From: Sodalis ligni
GTDB lineage: Bacteria; Pseudomonadota; Gammaproteobacteria; Enterobacterales; Enterobacteriaceae
Direction: 5' to 3'
Assembly (NCBI RefSeq): GCF_016865525.2
Contig: NZ_CP075169.1
Location: 434,337 to 498,336, forward strand
Length of the DNA stretch: 64,000 nucleotides
This document shows, one piece after another, positions 27,802-36,535 of this stretch (positions within the stretch are counted from its first letter, which is position 1; each line of letters begins with the position of its first letter). Position numbers and translations under genes: made by a program. Under the pieces are notes generated by a model. That model saw only the letters and a list, made by a program, of their open reading frames with translations, made no database searches and was not told the origin of the DNA.

Positions 27802-28097
27802 CGGTATCGCCGTTGGCGGAGCAAGATATCGAGGCGATAGGCGACTACATCGCGCAAGATAACCCAGGACGGGCACTCAGTTTTACCGAAGAGCTTTATC
27901 AGCAATGTCGCCTGATAGCTGATAATCCCTGGATATACCGTGAACGCTCTAAACTGGGGTACAGCGTCAGAAGTTGTGCTTATGGGCGTTATGTCTTAGT
28001 GTATAGCGCATCAGATCATACGGTCAGAATCGAACGTGTACTGCATGGGTCGCGTGATATCGACGGCTTGTTCTCCTGGCTGCCAGACGGTGAATAG
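27792..28097 (+). pseudogene. parE: ParE-family toxin, unit 4, start codon lost
   Basis: The frame lines up with ParE copy 1, but the ATG position is AGG (27792-27794), followed by KLTVSPLAEQDIEAIGDYI. The only in-frame alternative start nearby is TTG at 27813, which would remove seven residues of the first strand. The remainder, including RVLHGSRDI, is intact. It may be a disarmed toxin kept beside a working antitoxin. Confidence 0.7.
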
Positions 28098-28151
28098 CAG
28101 CCCACTCTCTGTAAGACCGCTGGGGTACGGTGACAGGCAAGAGGAGCGCCC

Positions 28152-28415
28152 GTCGCAAACTTGTTATGCCACGACTTCCGTTCATTATGGTGTATGCCAT
28201 TGAAGCCCATAAAGTGCGAATCTTACGCGTTTTGCACACGTCTCGTAAGATAACGAGTCGATACCAGCAACTTTAGCCAACTCCCTATAAGTATGCATGT
28301 GCCGGTTGTCCAGGCTTCAGCGCGTCGCTTTGATCAGGTTAATAAAGCGGCAAGCTCATTCTGTCGTTCGTCATTAGCGAGCAATATTTTATTGTTCCAG
28401 CATACGGATTTGACA
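28152..28415. other. Junction region right of the array
   Basis: No gene or clear element is seen. The unit's sequence stops inside the post-parE hairpin (GGCAAGAGGAGCGCCC, then unrelated sequence), so this is where the array meets older flanking DNA. Confidence 0.4.
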
Positions 28416-28552
28416 ACATTTGGAATTGTTAAGGAACCATTTAACCCAGGCATGCGACTATGCAATTTCACTCTTATCCCTTTGCTGTGGTCGTAGAGCG
28501 GTGAGTGTACCAAGCAGTACCGGTCAGGCCTTCGGGTTCGACCATCTTTTTT
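28416..28552 (+). repeat. Left copy of a repeated block with terminator, before lipoprotein gene
   Basis: It shares ACATT-GGAA-TGTTAAGGAACCATTTA and a downstream hairpin GGTCAGGCC/GGTTCGACC followed by a T-run with the block at 29596-29714. It could be the conserved 3' untranslated end of a gene family or a small RNA. Function unknown. Confidence 0.5.
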
Positions 28553-28771
28553 TGTTTAAATGATGTATGTGTAAAAGTCCCGGCCCGCCTTAATCGAAAA
28601 CATCTTTATCTTCAATAATTAATTGGTTAACGGATCAATATTGTTCTGAGTTCGTTGCTTGCTTGAAAATCTATCCCGTTTGATCAAAGGCTGAGATGCG
28701 CGCGGTCTATTTAAAGTGGCTGCATAGCTTGGAAAATAGCGCAGCGTTACTAAAATAGCATGGTATACTAA

Positions 28772-29497
28772 ATGAAAATATATATTCTATTATCAGCATC
28801 TTTGTGTGCTTTGAGTCTGACTTCCTGTACGGCTTCGATTTACGGAAAAAATTATTAGCAGATAAGCAGTTAAGTGACAGCAGTATAAATTTAAAAATCA
28901 TTGATAACAAATCGACCATGCAGATGGTCGATAATATTTTTGGTAAAAGAGATACTGGACGCTCAATCAAAATTCAATCTTTCCCTGATGGTAAATTATC
29001 TATCGCCACCTATCATGGCAATTTGAACGGATTAGGCGGCACTTATGCACATCGTGTGCTTTACGTGGCTTACGATGCTAATGATAAGGTCATAAATCAT
29101 GATATAATTACTAATAATTTTAGCGACAAAAATAATTACGAAAAGATTATTTAAAGTACAAAAATATCGCTTATTATGAGCTTGCTAGAAACGATAAAAA
29201 GAAAAGGCAATATCAATTTTAGGCGAGCCGAATAAGATCACTTTTTCTGATGAAGGAAATTTGATGCTCGTTTATGAGAAAAACGTTAATTCAAGAGATG
29301 CATCTTCATACATTCCTATTTATAATTATGCAAACAGTACAGAATCAGGTATATCAGAAAGGCTATATCTGGAGTTTGGGAGAAATGACGAGCTGGTGAA
29401 TATTTACTCGGTTTCAGTTCAAATAATCCAAGGGAGAGGAATCGTCAACGCTGAAAGCTACGATGAGAAATTCATTAGCTTATCTAAATTGCCCTGA
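28772..29497 (+). pseudogene. Lipoprotein with two BamE/SmpA-like repeats (frameshifted)
   Basis: ATG 28772 starts a signal peptide with lipobox LTSC. After one missing A in the A6 run near 28850, the frame continues with DNIFGKRDTGRSIKIQ and LYVAYDANDKVINHD, typical of BamE/SmpA-fold lipoproteins. At least two further shifts near 29150 and 29210 lead to a second similar part (LGEPNKITFSDEGNL, then LYLEFGRNDELVNIYS) ending at 29497. It is AT-rich, unlike the backbone. Fold assignment is moderate; the exact family is not recognised. Confidence 0.55.
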
Positions 29498-29595
29498 CGG
29501 GCACTTAATCATTGGTGATGGACGTAACCTACCGCATTTTTGCTTTTAACGTTAACACTCCAGACCAGACTTTTACCCGCCAAATGGGTCTGGAA

Positions 29596-29714
29596 ACATT
29601 AGGAACTGTTAAGGAACCATTTAGGCCTGACGTGCCATTCTAAACTCTCATTATTTTGCTGTTTGCCATGGATGGGCGGTAGTACCGGTCGGACTTTCGG
29701 GTCCGACCTTCTTT
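29596..29714 (+). repeat. Right copy of the repeated block with terminator
   Basis: Related to 28416-28552. It ends in a good terminator, GGTCGGAC pairing with GTCCGACC across TTTCGG and followed by TTCTTT (29687-29714). The two blocks bracket the broken lipoprotein gene. Confidence 0.55.
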
Positions 29715-29753
29715 AAACACCCTGTTTCCCAAACGGCCCTCGGCATCAACCTG

Positions 29754-30782
29754 CTAAGTATGAACCGGCCCCAATCGGGAATAAAACATCTCGCCTCTTT
29801 CACGGTCTCTGTCGCTGCCGGCATCGGCAAACAAGGTTACCACCCGTTCGTCCGGTCCCAGTGCGCGAGCCAGGTAATAGGCGCTCCTCCAGTTCGCCGC
29901 TGATGACGCCCCGATGCGGATGCCGGTAAGATGATTAAATTCAAACATGGCGCCCAATGCTTCTTCATATCCAACATGGTAAAACGGCACTTCGTCAGGA
30001 GTCATTCGGGTGATAAACGGTTGGCGAAAACCGAAACCCATCCCGCCGGCGCCTGCATACTTGTCCCGGCCATCGGGAGGAGCGAAGGTTGCAAAAGGCA
30101 TCTCGCTGGGGGTGGTTCCCTGTACCTTAAGGTTCGGATTGTCGAATGCCAGCGCTGCGTATACGCCGGATAGCGTTCCGCCGGTTCCCACGGACGCCAC
30201 CCAGCCATCGGCTCTGGCCCCTGCCAACTGACGCAGTATCTCTTTACCAGTCTGGTGCTGATGCACCGCCACGTTGGCCAGGTTCAAATGTTGTGACAAT
30301 AGTGTCCAGCTGGGATCCCGCCGTTTGATTTCCTGCGCGCGGGCGATCATGCCCAACAAAAAATGCTGCTTATCCACCAGGGTGAGTTCGGCATTCGCCT
30401 CACGCAGGCAATTCACCAGCGTATCAGGTGAAGAATCGGGAATGACCAAATGCACGGGGATATCACAGAGATTGCCCAGCATCGCCAGCGCCCGGCCCAT
30501 GTTGCCGCCGGAGGCATCCAGCAGCTTGAGCGGGCCCTGATTAAAATCGTGGCGATTGACGGCATCGCACATCAAGCCGAAAGCCGTACGATCCTTGACC
30601 GAGCCGAAAGGGTTGGCGGATTCCACTTTTGCCAGGATTCTGGCGCCTCCCTCGGGACCGGGTACCTCCTGTAACGGGGTGTTGCCGAGGGCGTTATAGA
30701 ATGAGGCTAATTGCGGAAACATTTTCAGCGTTTTGGTGGGATCCGGTACGCCCTGCTGGGGATTGAATATTTCAAAATTCAT
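29754..30782 (-). CDS. PLP-dependent cysteine synthase-like enzyme (fold type II)
   Basis: This 342-residue enzyme has the cofactor lysine in SANPFGSVKDR (Lys63), a phosphate-binding GTGGTLSGV loop, and a substrate loop SGGNMG (91-96) where cysteine synthases have SGNTG. It should act on O-acetylserine-like, serine-like or related amino acid substrates; the altered loop argues against a plain CysK or CysM. A GGAG ribosome site precedes the ATG. It stands alone, 560 bases from the next gene. Confidence 0.75.
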   Translation of the reverse strand: MNFEIFNPQQGVPDPTKTLKMFPQLASFYNALGNTPLQEVPGPEGGARILAKVESANPFGSVKDRTAFGLMCDAVNRHDFNQGPLKLLDASGGNMGRALAMLGNLCDIPVHLVIPDSSPDTLVNCLREANAELTLVDKQHFLLGMIARAQEIKRRDPSWTLLSQHLNLANVAVHQHQTGKEILRQLAGARADGWVASVGTGGTLSGVYAALAFDNPNLKVQGTTPSEMPFATFAPPDGRDKYAGAGGMGFGFRQPFITRMTPDEVPFYHVGYEEALGAMFEFNHLTGIRIGASSAANWRSAYYLARALGPDERVVTLFADAGSDRDRERGEMFYSRLGPVHT

Positions 30783-31342
30783 CGTCGCTCCTTAGTTGAT
30801 AATTCGGTAAAATACCTTTTCCCGCCATATTTCAAGCTGCAGGTGCGTTGAATTTCATCTGCCGCTCGGATTATTTAGGCTAGATTCTTGATGTTTTCAC
30901 AATCGGCCCCTGTCAGAGAAAGCTTATCCCTAATAAAAATAATGGATATGACAAAAAGAATAGCGCTGCTGAGAAAATGTATTTATATTTGAAAGTATAA
31001 CGGTAATTTTCAGCCATATCTTCGATATTAATGCAAGAAGACCGCTTAAAGACATTAATTATGGACTATTATTAACACTATGATTAGCATTGGGTCAATT
31101 ATATTTTGCTAAATATATTATTGAATTAACAACATAACTTATTAATTATTTCAATAAAAATTAATGCATTTTTTGGCGTGGGACATGATTCCGAACGATC
31201 TTATTTCTGTCCGATGCTAATTAAATTCGAATAATATTAAGAAAGCAATATATCGATATCAGATGGGAAATGGCATGATAGTGAAAGCCGGCAGCATAGT
31301 CAGCTGCCGCTCATAGATCCCCATCCATGGTTGAAGGGACGG
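30783..31342. other. AT-rich intergenic region
   Basis: Apart from the ERIC-like element at its left, no gene, hairpin or repeat stands out. It probably holds the promoter of the PLP enzyme and the transcript end of the MFS gene. Confidence 0.4.
30813..30892. repeat. ERIC-like element (short form)
   Basis: The ends TTTCAAGCTGCAGGTGCGTTG and CGGATTATTTAGGCTA match the two halves of the enterobacterial ERIC palindrome, with the central part missing. Such roughly 70-bp forms are known. It lies just upstream of the PLP enzyme gene. Confidence 0.55.
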
Positions 31343-32884
31343 TTATTCCTGGACAACGCAATCCTTGCCCGGCGACGTTTCCCGCTTCGGGGAGAGCAGG
31401 ACAAGTACCGCCGCTGCGGCGGCCAGTGTGACGGTAGCCAGTACGTATAACAGCATGGAAAACGCGGAATCATAGACGCCGGTGAGCGCCGCGCGCCCCA
31501 TGGGGGCAAGCATGCCGGCGGACTTGTCAAGGTTGCCCGCGGCAAGCTGGCGGGCCGCTTCTCCAACATATTGGGCTGTTCCTTCCCCGGCAATGTTTTG
31601 CCTGACGGCGAAAAGCACCAGTGACGCGAGCAGTGCGTTCACCATGGCAAGGGTAATACCTTCGCTTGCCACCTTGGTCGTGTTGAAGATGCCGCTGGCC
31701 ATACCGGCTTTATCGCGGGGCACGACGGTGACGGAAAGGCCGTCCATCAGCCCCCAGGGGAAGCCGGTGCCGACGCCGATAAGCAGAAGCGGGCCGAAAA
31801 GCCCCGACATCGGGCCGCCGGAGCCGATTTGGCTGAGCCAGAACAGGCCCGCGGCTGCGGGATAAGTCCCCCCGCCCGCCAGCCGGCTCGCCGGGATGGT
31901 CTTCGCCAGCATGCCGGCAATGGCGGGCACCGCCAGCATCGGGGCGGAAAGCGCGAGCATAAGAAGGCCGGCGTCCATCTCACTGTAGCCTTCTACCCCG
32001 ACGAAACGCAACGGCAGCAGGATCAGCAGGACGACATAGGCATAACAGGTGGCAATCGGCAGTATCTGCACGCCGACAAACCTGCCATACCGGAACAGGG
32101 AGAGTTCCAGCAGCGGATGTTTGATATGGGTTTCGATAATGGCGAACACCGCCAATGCCCCCGCGCTGAGCGAAAACGCCCCGAGCACCGCGGGATCGGC
32201 CCAGCCGCGCTCCGGCGCCTGGTTCAGGCCGAGGGTCAGAAAACCGAGCGCGGCGATAAAGGATAACGCTCCGGGCCAGTCAAAGCGCGCGCTGTCCGGA
32301 TTGCGGGTTTCGCGCATGACGGTAAGCGCTATAGCCAATGCCATGACATCAAGCAACGTTCCCGTCAGGAAGATGGAACGCCAGCCGAAACGTTCGATGA
32401 GGCTGCCGGACAAAAGCGGTCCGAGGGCAAGACCGATGCCGAAGGTGGTGCCGATCATGCTGAACGCGCGGGTTTGCGCGTGCCCGGTGAATTCCTGGGC
32501 CAGCGCCGCGGAGCCGCCCGCCAGCGCCGCGGCCGCGCCTGCGCCCTGCAGTGCTCGCAGGAGATTGAGAGTGATAATGCCGGGGGCAAAATCGAGCGCC
32601 AGGGAGCCAATGGCGAAGACGATGACACCGCCGATAAATACGCGCTTCCTGCCGTAGACGTCAGCCAGCGCACCCGCGGGCAGCATAAAGCTGCCAAAGG
32701 TAAGCATGAAACTGTTGGTGATCCAGTTAATCTGCGCGGCGCTTGCCTTGAATTCGATGCTGATAGTATGCGCGGCAAGCGCCCCACCGGTGAAGCTTAT
32801 GGGCAGCGCCAGTGCCGCCAGGCAGACGGCAAGGAGCACCGCCAGCCCGTTTTTGCCGGTTGAGGACGCGAAGCTCGATGACAT
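31343..32884 (-). CDS. MFS transporter, 14-helix DHA2 type
   Basis: A 513-residue membrane protein starts MSSSFASSTGKNGLAV after a GAGGG ribosome site; upstream frame extension lacks such signals. It carries the MFS motif A region (GALADVYGRKRVF), many hydrophobic helices and a long central part that fits the 14-helix drug:proton antiporter group. It lies downstream of the glutathione transferase and epoxide hydrolase genes on the same strand, so it may export a toxic compound or conjugate. Confidence 0.85.
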   Translation of the reverse strand: MSSSFASSTGKNGLAVLLAVCLAALALPISFTGGALAAHTISIEFKASAAQINWITNSFMLTFGSFMLPAGALADVYGRKRVFIGGVIVFAIGSLALDFAPGIITLNLLRALQGAGAAAALAGGSAALAQEFTGHAQTRAFSMIGTTFGIGLALGPLLSGSLIERFGWRSIFLTGTLLDVMALAIALTVMRETRNPDSARFDWPGALSFIAALGFLTLGLNQAPERGWADPAVLGAFSLSAGALAVFAIIETHIKHPLLELSLFRYGRFVGVQILPIATCYAYVVLLILLPLRFVGVEGYSEMDAGLLMLALSAPMLAVPAIAGMLAKTIPASRLAGGGTYPAAAGLFWLSQIGSGGPMSGLFGPLLLIGVGTGFPWGLMDGLSVTVVPRDKAGMASGIFNTTKVASEGITLAMVNALLASLVLFAVRQNIAGEGTAQYVGEAARQLAAGNLDKSAGMLAPMGRAALTGVYDSAFSMLLYVLATVTLAAAAAVLVLLSPKRETSPGKDCVVQE

Positions 32885-32996
32885 GGTATATCCCTCATTG
32901 TTCTGCGGTTGACAGCGTGATCCAGCAGGGAGCGGAATCATCTTGTCCTTTGTGCGGGCGCGGCCGTATTTATAACGCGCCGGCCCGTACACTTGG

Positions 32997-33647
32997 TCAG
33001 ACTGTTTGTTCAGCAATCAGGGCGCGGTGGGCGTTGACCACGTCGGCCTCGTCCCGCAGCGCTTTTAATACGGAAGGATGGGCATCCATCCGTGCCTTCC
33101 AGGCCGTCACGTTCGCCAGGTGACTGACGTTGATGCCGGAGCGTTCGCCCCAAAAGGTTGCCCAGAGATAAGCATCGGCCACCGTCAGCGTGTCGCCGGC
33201 GAGATACGGGCGGCCGTCGGAGAGACGATCGTCGAGGATCTGATAGGCGGCGATGATTCTGCTGCTGGTCCATGCGATACCGGCCTCCGTCATCAGTTTG
33301 CGCATCAGGGGAATGTGCTTTTGCGCGATCTCGGTGGCGATAAAAACCAGCAACTGGTCATACTTAACTCGCTCCAGGGTGCCCTGGGGCGGGATCAGAC
33401 CGGCTTCGGGATACTGGTCGGCCAGATAGGAGGTGACGACGATGGTTTCCGACAGCCGCTCTTTGTGCGCTTCGTCCAGAACCAGTAGGGGAACGTATTG
33501 CATTGGGTTTAATTCTGCAAAGTCGTCGCCATTGGAGGTGGACTTGCCGAAAACATCAAAATGAATGAGTTCAGGTGTAATACCAAGTTCATTGGCGATG
33601 ATTTGCACAGCTTCGGAGCAGGTTTTGTCAGCGATATAAAGTTTCAT
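32997..33647 (-). CDS. Glutathione S-transferase family protein
   Basis: A 216-residue GST with an N-terminal thioredoxin-like half (MKLYIADKTCSEAVQI, then MQYVPLLVLDE and LSETIVVTSYLADQYP) and a C-terminal helical half (GDTLTVADAYLWATFWGE). The Cys10-Ser11 pair lies where bacterial beta-class GSTs have their active Cys. GAGAGGAT precedes the start. It sits between epoxide hydrolase and MFS genes, suggesting joint handling of electrophiles. Confidence 0.9.
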   Translation of the reverse strand: MKLYIADKTCSEAVQIIANELGITPELIHFDVFGKSTSNGDDFAELNPMQYVPLLVLDEAHKERLSETIVVTSYLADQYPEAGLIPPQGTLERVKYDQLLVFIATEIAQKHIPLMRKLMTEAGIAWTSSRIIAAYQILDDRLSDGRPYLAGDTLTVADAYLWATFWGERSGINVSHLANVTAWKARMDAHPSVLKALRDEADVVNAHRALIAEQTV

Positions 33648-33813
33648 TTCATAATCCTCTCGGGGAATGTTTTTGACAAAATGAAGTCTATCTGTGCCTG
33701 GAAGAGGGATAAACACCGCGTTAGGGTAAGCTCTGTATCCTGTAGGGAGACAATCCGGCGAAGGCCTGCCCTGGGGCCGGGGCAGACCCATTGGGTTCTC
33801 CCCCGGCGTAATG

Positions 33814-34995
33814 CTAATTGCGGATGCTGCGGAATGCCTTACGGACTTCATCCGCGAAAAGGACCGGCTGTTCAAAGGCTGCGAAATGGCCGCCGCGGGA
33901 CGTCTTGTTCCAATAGACCAGGTTGGAATAGGTCTGCCGCGCCCAGGACTCGGGGGGAGTCCAGATTTCTCCCGGAAAGACCGATACGCCCACCGGGATG
34001 TGGACCGGAATGGCATAAAAATCGAGGTCCGGATGTTCGGCGTACATGCGCGCCGAAGAGGCGCCGGTATTGGTGACCCAATACAGGGTGATATCGTCGA
34101 GGATCTTGTCATAACCCAATACGCTCACCGGATCGCCGTTGCTGTCCGTCCAGGATTCAAACTTATCGTAAATCCAGCTCAACAGTCCCACCGGCGAATC
34201 GGCCAGGGCGTAGCCAATGGTCTGCGGACGCGTGACCATTTGCCAATAATAGCCGGAGCCGTCGGTGCCGAACCGGGCGAGTTGATCGTATACCCGCTGC
34301 TCATACGGGGTAGGGTAAGCCGGCTTATGCCTGGGCGTTACCAGCGGCAGGTTGGTGTGGATGGCCTTAAGCCCCGGGAGCTGCAGGCGGGCCATCTCGA
34401 TAGTGACGTGGCTACCCCAGTCGCCGCCCTGGGCGGCATATTGGTCGTAACCGAGCCGGCGCATCAGAGTGTGCCAGGCTTTCGCGATGCGGTTTCGGTT
34501 CCAGCCTTTATCTTCCGGCTTGTCCGAGAAACCGTAGCCGGGAAGGGAAGGAATCACCAGATGGAACGCATCTTCCGCCTTACCGCCGTGGGCGATGGGA
34601 TCCACCAGGGAGTCAATGATATCAAGGAATTCAATAACCGATCCTGGCCAGCCATGGGTCAGAATGAGCGGCATTGCGTTCGGATGGCGAGAGCGGACAT
34701 GCAGGAAGTGAATGCCGAGCCCGTCGATGCCGGTTTTGAACTGCGGGTATTGATTCAACCGTTTCTCTACGCGGCGCCAGTCGTATTCGGTTTTCCAGTA
34801 TTCGATGAGTTCCTTGATCCGGGCAAGACGTGGTCCCTGAGAGGCGTCCGGTACCGTCTCCTGTTCGGGTAAACGGGTCGCGTCCAGACGCCGTTTCAAA
34901 TCCTCTAAAACGGCTTCGGGAATAGCAATGGTGAAGGGACTGAGAAACTCTGTCCGGCCGGGTGCGCTTTTCATGGGATCGATGAAATCTAACAT
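33814..34995 (-). CDS. Epoxide hydrolase with EHN domain
   Basis: A 393-residue alpha/beta hydrolase with the N-terminal EHN region (FTIAIPEAVLEDLKRRLDATR), oxyanion motif HGWPGS, nucleophile Asp192 in QGGDWGS, and the C-terminal catalytic His in GGHFAAFEQP. It should open epoxides to diols. The start has a GGAGCACC ribosome site. No signal peptide. It is the first gene of the EH-GST-MFS group. Confidence 0.9.
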   Translation of the reverse strand: MLDFIDPMKSAPGRTEFLSPFTIAIPEAVLEDLKRRLDATRLPEQETVPDASQGPRLARIKELIEYWKTEYDWRRVEKRLNQYPQFKTGIDGLGIHFLHVRSRHPNAMPLILTHGWPGSVIEFLDIIDSLVDPIAHGGKAEDAFHLVIPSLPGYGFSDKPEDKGWNRNRIAKAWHTLMRRLGYDQYAAQGGDWGSHVTIEMARLQLPGLKAIHTNLPLVTPRHKPAYPTPYEQRVYDQLARFGTDGSGYYWQMVTRPQTIGYALADSPVGLLSWIYDKFESWTDSNGDPVSVLGYDKILDDITLYWVTNTGASSARMYAEHPDLDFYAIPVHIPVGVSVFPGEIWTPPESWARQTYSNLVYWNKTSRGGHFAAFEQPVLFADEVRKAFRSIRN

Positions 34996-35208
34996 AGCGG
35001 TGCTCCATTATATAAAATCATTGGCAGGGATTATTTCTGTTAAGAGACGGTAACTGTTTTCGGCGGCTGGATAAATTCGCCGTCAAGTGACGCTCTGTTT
35101 CGTTCCAGGCGACAATGCAAGGCAGCTGGGCCATGAAACCGGCTGCCGGGGGAGAAGCATCTGTCAAAAGGGGGGGAGCGGATGGATGCTTATAACGAAA
35201 TGATCATT

Positions 35209-35230
35209 GGCGCCGGCTTGAACCGGCGCC
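35209..35230. terminator. Hairpin downstream of alcohol dehydrogenase
   Basis: GGCGCCGG pairs with CCGGCGCC across CTTGAA, 42 bases after the dehydrogenase stop. No T-run follows on the minus strand, so termination is only possible. Confidence 0.4.
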
Positions 35231-35271
35231 GGCGCCAGGGTCTTTACACCGGCTATGCGGGCAGGGGGTGG

Positions 35272-36288
35272 CTAAGCGTCGGCAATTGTGATTACGACTT
35301 TGCCGAACGGTCCGCGGGCAAGGTGCTGATATGCTTGGCGGGCTTCGCTAAACGGATAGACCTTATCGATGACCGGTTTGATCTGATGCTGATTCAAGAA
35401 AATATTCATTCGCTCAAAGGATGTGCGGTGGCCCACGGCGATGCCGCGAATGGTCGTTTGACGGAACAGCAGCGGCATAATATCGAGCGACGCGGTCTGG
35501 CCGCTCAGAAAGCCGATTTGTGCAATCAGGCCGGCGGGTTTCGTGGCGGCCACAGACTGGTTCAGTCCGTTGCCGCCGGCGACGTCCAGTAAGAGATCGA
35601 CACCGTTGCCGCCGGTAAGGGCAAGGGCTTCCTTTGCCCAATCAGGGTGTTTTTTATAATTGATGCCTTCGGCGGCGCCCAGCGCCCTGATCTTGGCCAG
35701 ATTTTCATCTCTGCCCGACGTGGCGATAACGCGCGCGCCGAGGGCCGTTGCAATCTGGACCGCAAATAGGGATACCCCTCCGGTACCTTGCACCAGTACC
35801 GTCTGGCCCCTCTGCAAATGCCCCACATCCATCAGAGAGAACCATGCGGTGAGTGCCGCAATCGGTAACGTGGCGGTTTCCTCATCCGACAGAGTGTCGG
35901 GCGCCAGGACCGCGCTCTCTTCATGGATAATCATGTATTCGGCCAGTCCGCCGGGCAGCGGGGCGCCGAAGCAGTAGTCCGGCTCGTTCGGGCCAGGCGC
36001 GCCATCTATCCATCTGGAATAGAGCGTAGAGCTGACGCGATCCCCAATCTTGAACCGGCTGACGCCCGGACCGGTCTTGACTACTTTCCCCGCGGCATCG
36101 CTGACCGGAATCAATGGCTTGGGGATCATATTCGGCTCGTACAGGCCTTCAACGATCACCTTGTCCCGATAGTTCAGCGACACGGCGCCCACCTTGATAA
36201 GCAGTTCGCCTGTTTTCGGTTCCGGGGTGGGTATTTCCTCCAACTGCAGATTTTCCATGCCAAAATCTTTCAAGAGCCAGGCTTTCAT
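35272..36288 (-). CDS. Zinc-free MDR alcohol dehydrogenase / quinone oxidoreductase-like
   Basis: A 338-residue medium-chain dehydrogenase with N-terminal GroES-like fold (SLNYRDKVIVEGLY) and Rossmann domain (VLVQGTGGVSLFAVQIA). The structural zinc cysteines and usual zinc ligands of classical alcohol dehydrogenases are absent, as in the quinone oxidoreductase branch. AGGAA ribosome site. A LysR gene lies upstream on the same strand; the region between carries an unusual heptamer repeat. Confidence 0.85.
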   Translation of the reverse strand: MKAWLLKDFGMENLQLEEIPTPEPKTGELLIKVGAVSLNYRDKVIVEGLYEPNMIPKPLIPVSDAAGKVVKTGPGVSRFKIGDRVSSTLYSRWIDGAPGPNEPDYCFGAPLPGGLAEYMIIHEESAVLAPDTLSDEETATLPIAALTAWFSLMDVGHLQRGQTVLVQGTGGVSLFAVQIATALGARVIATSGRDENLAKIRALGAAEGINYKKHPDWAKEALALTGGNGVDLLLDVAGGNGLNQSVAATKPAGLIAQIGFLSGQTASLDIMPLLFRQTTIRGIAVGHRTSFERMNIFLNQHQIKPVIDKVYPFSEARQAYQHLARGPFGKVVITIADA

Positions 36289-36433
36289 AGCATATTCCTG
36301 TTGAAAAAGAGTGCGGGTATGCGCGCCGGCAAAGGCCGCGCTTTGGAGAGGACCATCTTCCGGTTATAAGCGGGCGGGATAAATATCCGCATCCCAACAG
36401 GACTGTTGCGTGCAGGCGAAACAATATGTGATG

Positions 36434-36508
36434 AACGCTTAACGCTTAACGCTTAACGCTTAACGCTTAACGCTTAACGCTTAACGCTTAACGCTTAACG
36501 CTTAACGC
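36434..36508. repeat. Heptamer VNTR (AACGCTT, about 10.7 copies)
   Basis: The 7-base unit AACGCTT repeats without error over 75 bases, followed by a few similar degenerate words (to about 36540). It lies 146 bases upstream of the dehydrogenase start and just downstream of the LysR stop. Copy number is likely to vary by slippage and could change dehydrogenase promoter spacing. Confidence 0.95.
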
Positions 36509-36535
36509 CCATTGCCCAATGCTCTACGTTTCACG

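Larger units (their letters stand above)
19403..28151. repeat. Tandem unit copy 4 (divergent and degraded)
   Basis: The left part (leader plus first codons of the VENN module, up to about 21623) is nearly identical to the other copies. The remainder is different: toxin module 2, a symE fragment, toxin module 3, an IS-split immunity gene, a second symE remnant, a truncated primase, and a diverged recombinase-parD-parE set. Homology to the unit ends in the middle of the post-parE hairpin near 28151. Two deletions and two IS insertions explain the structure. Confidence 0.8.

Noticed and set aside
32997..34112. Long fusion frame upstream of the glutathione transferase
   Set aside because: The extra N-terminal part is antisense to the epoxide hydrolase end; the ribosome site and family start support 33647.
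36434..36508. CRISPR array
   Set aside because: The repeat unit is 7 bases with no spacers; it is a simple tandem repeat.
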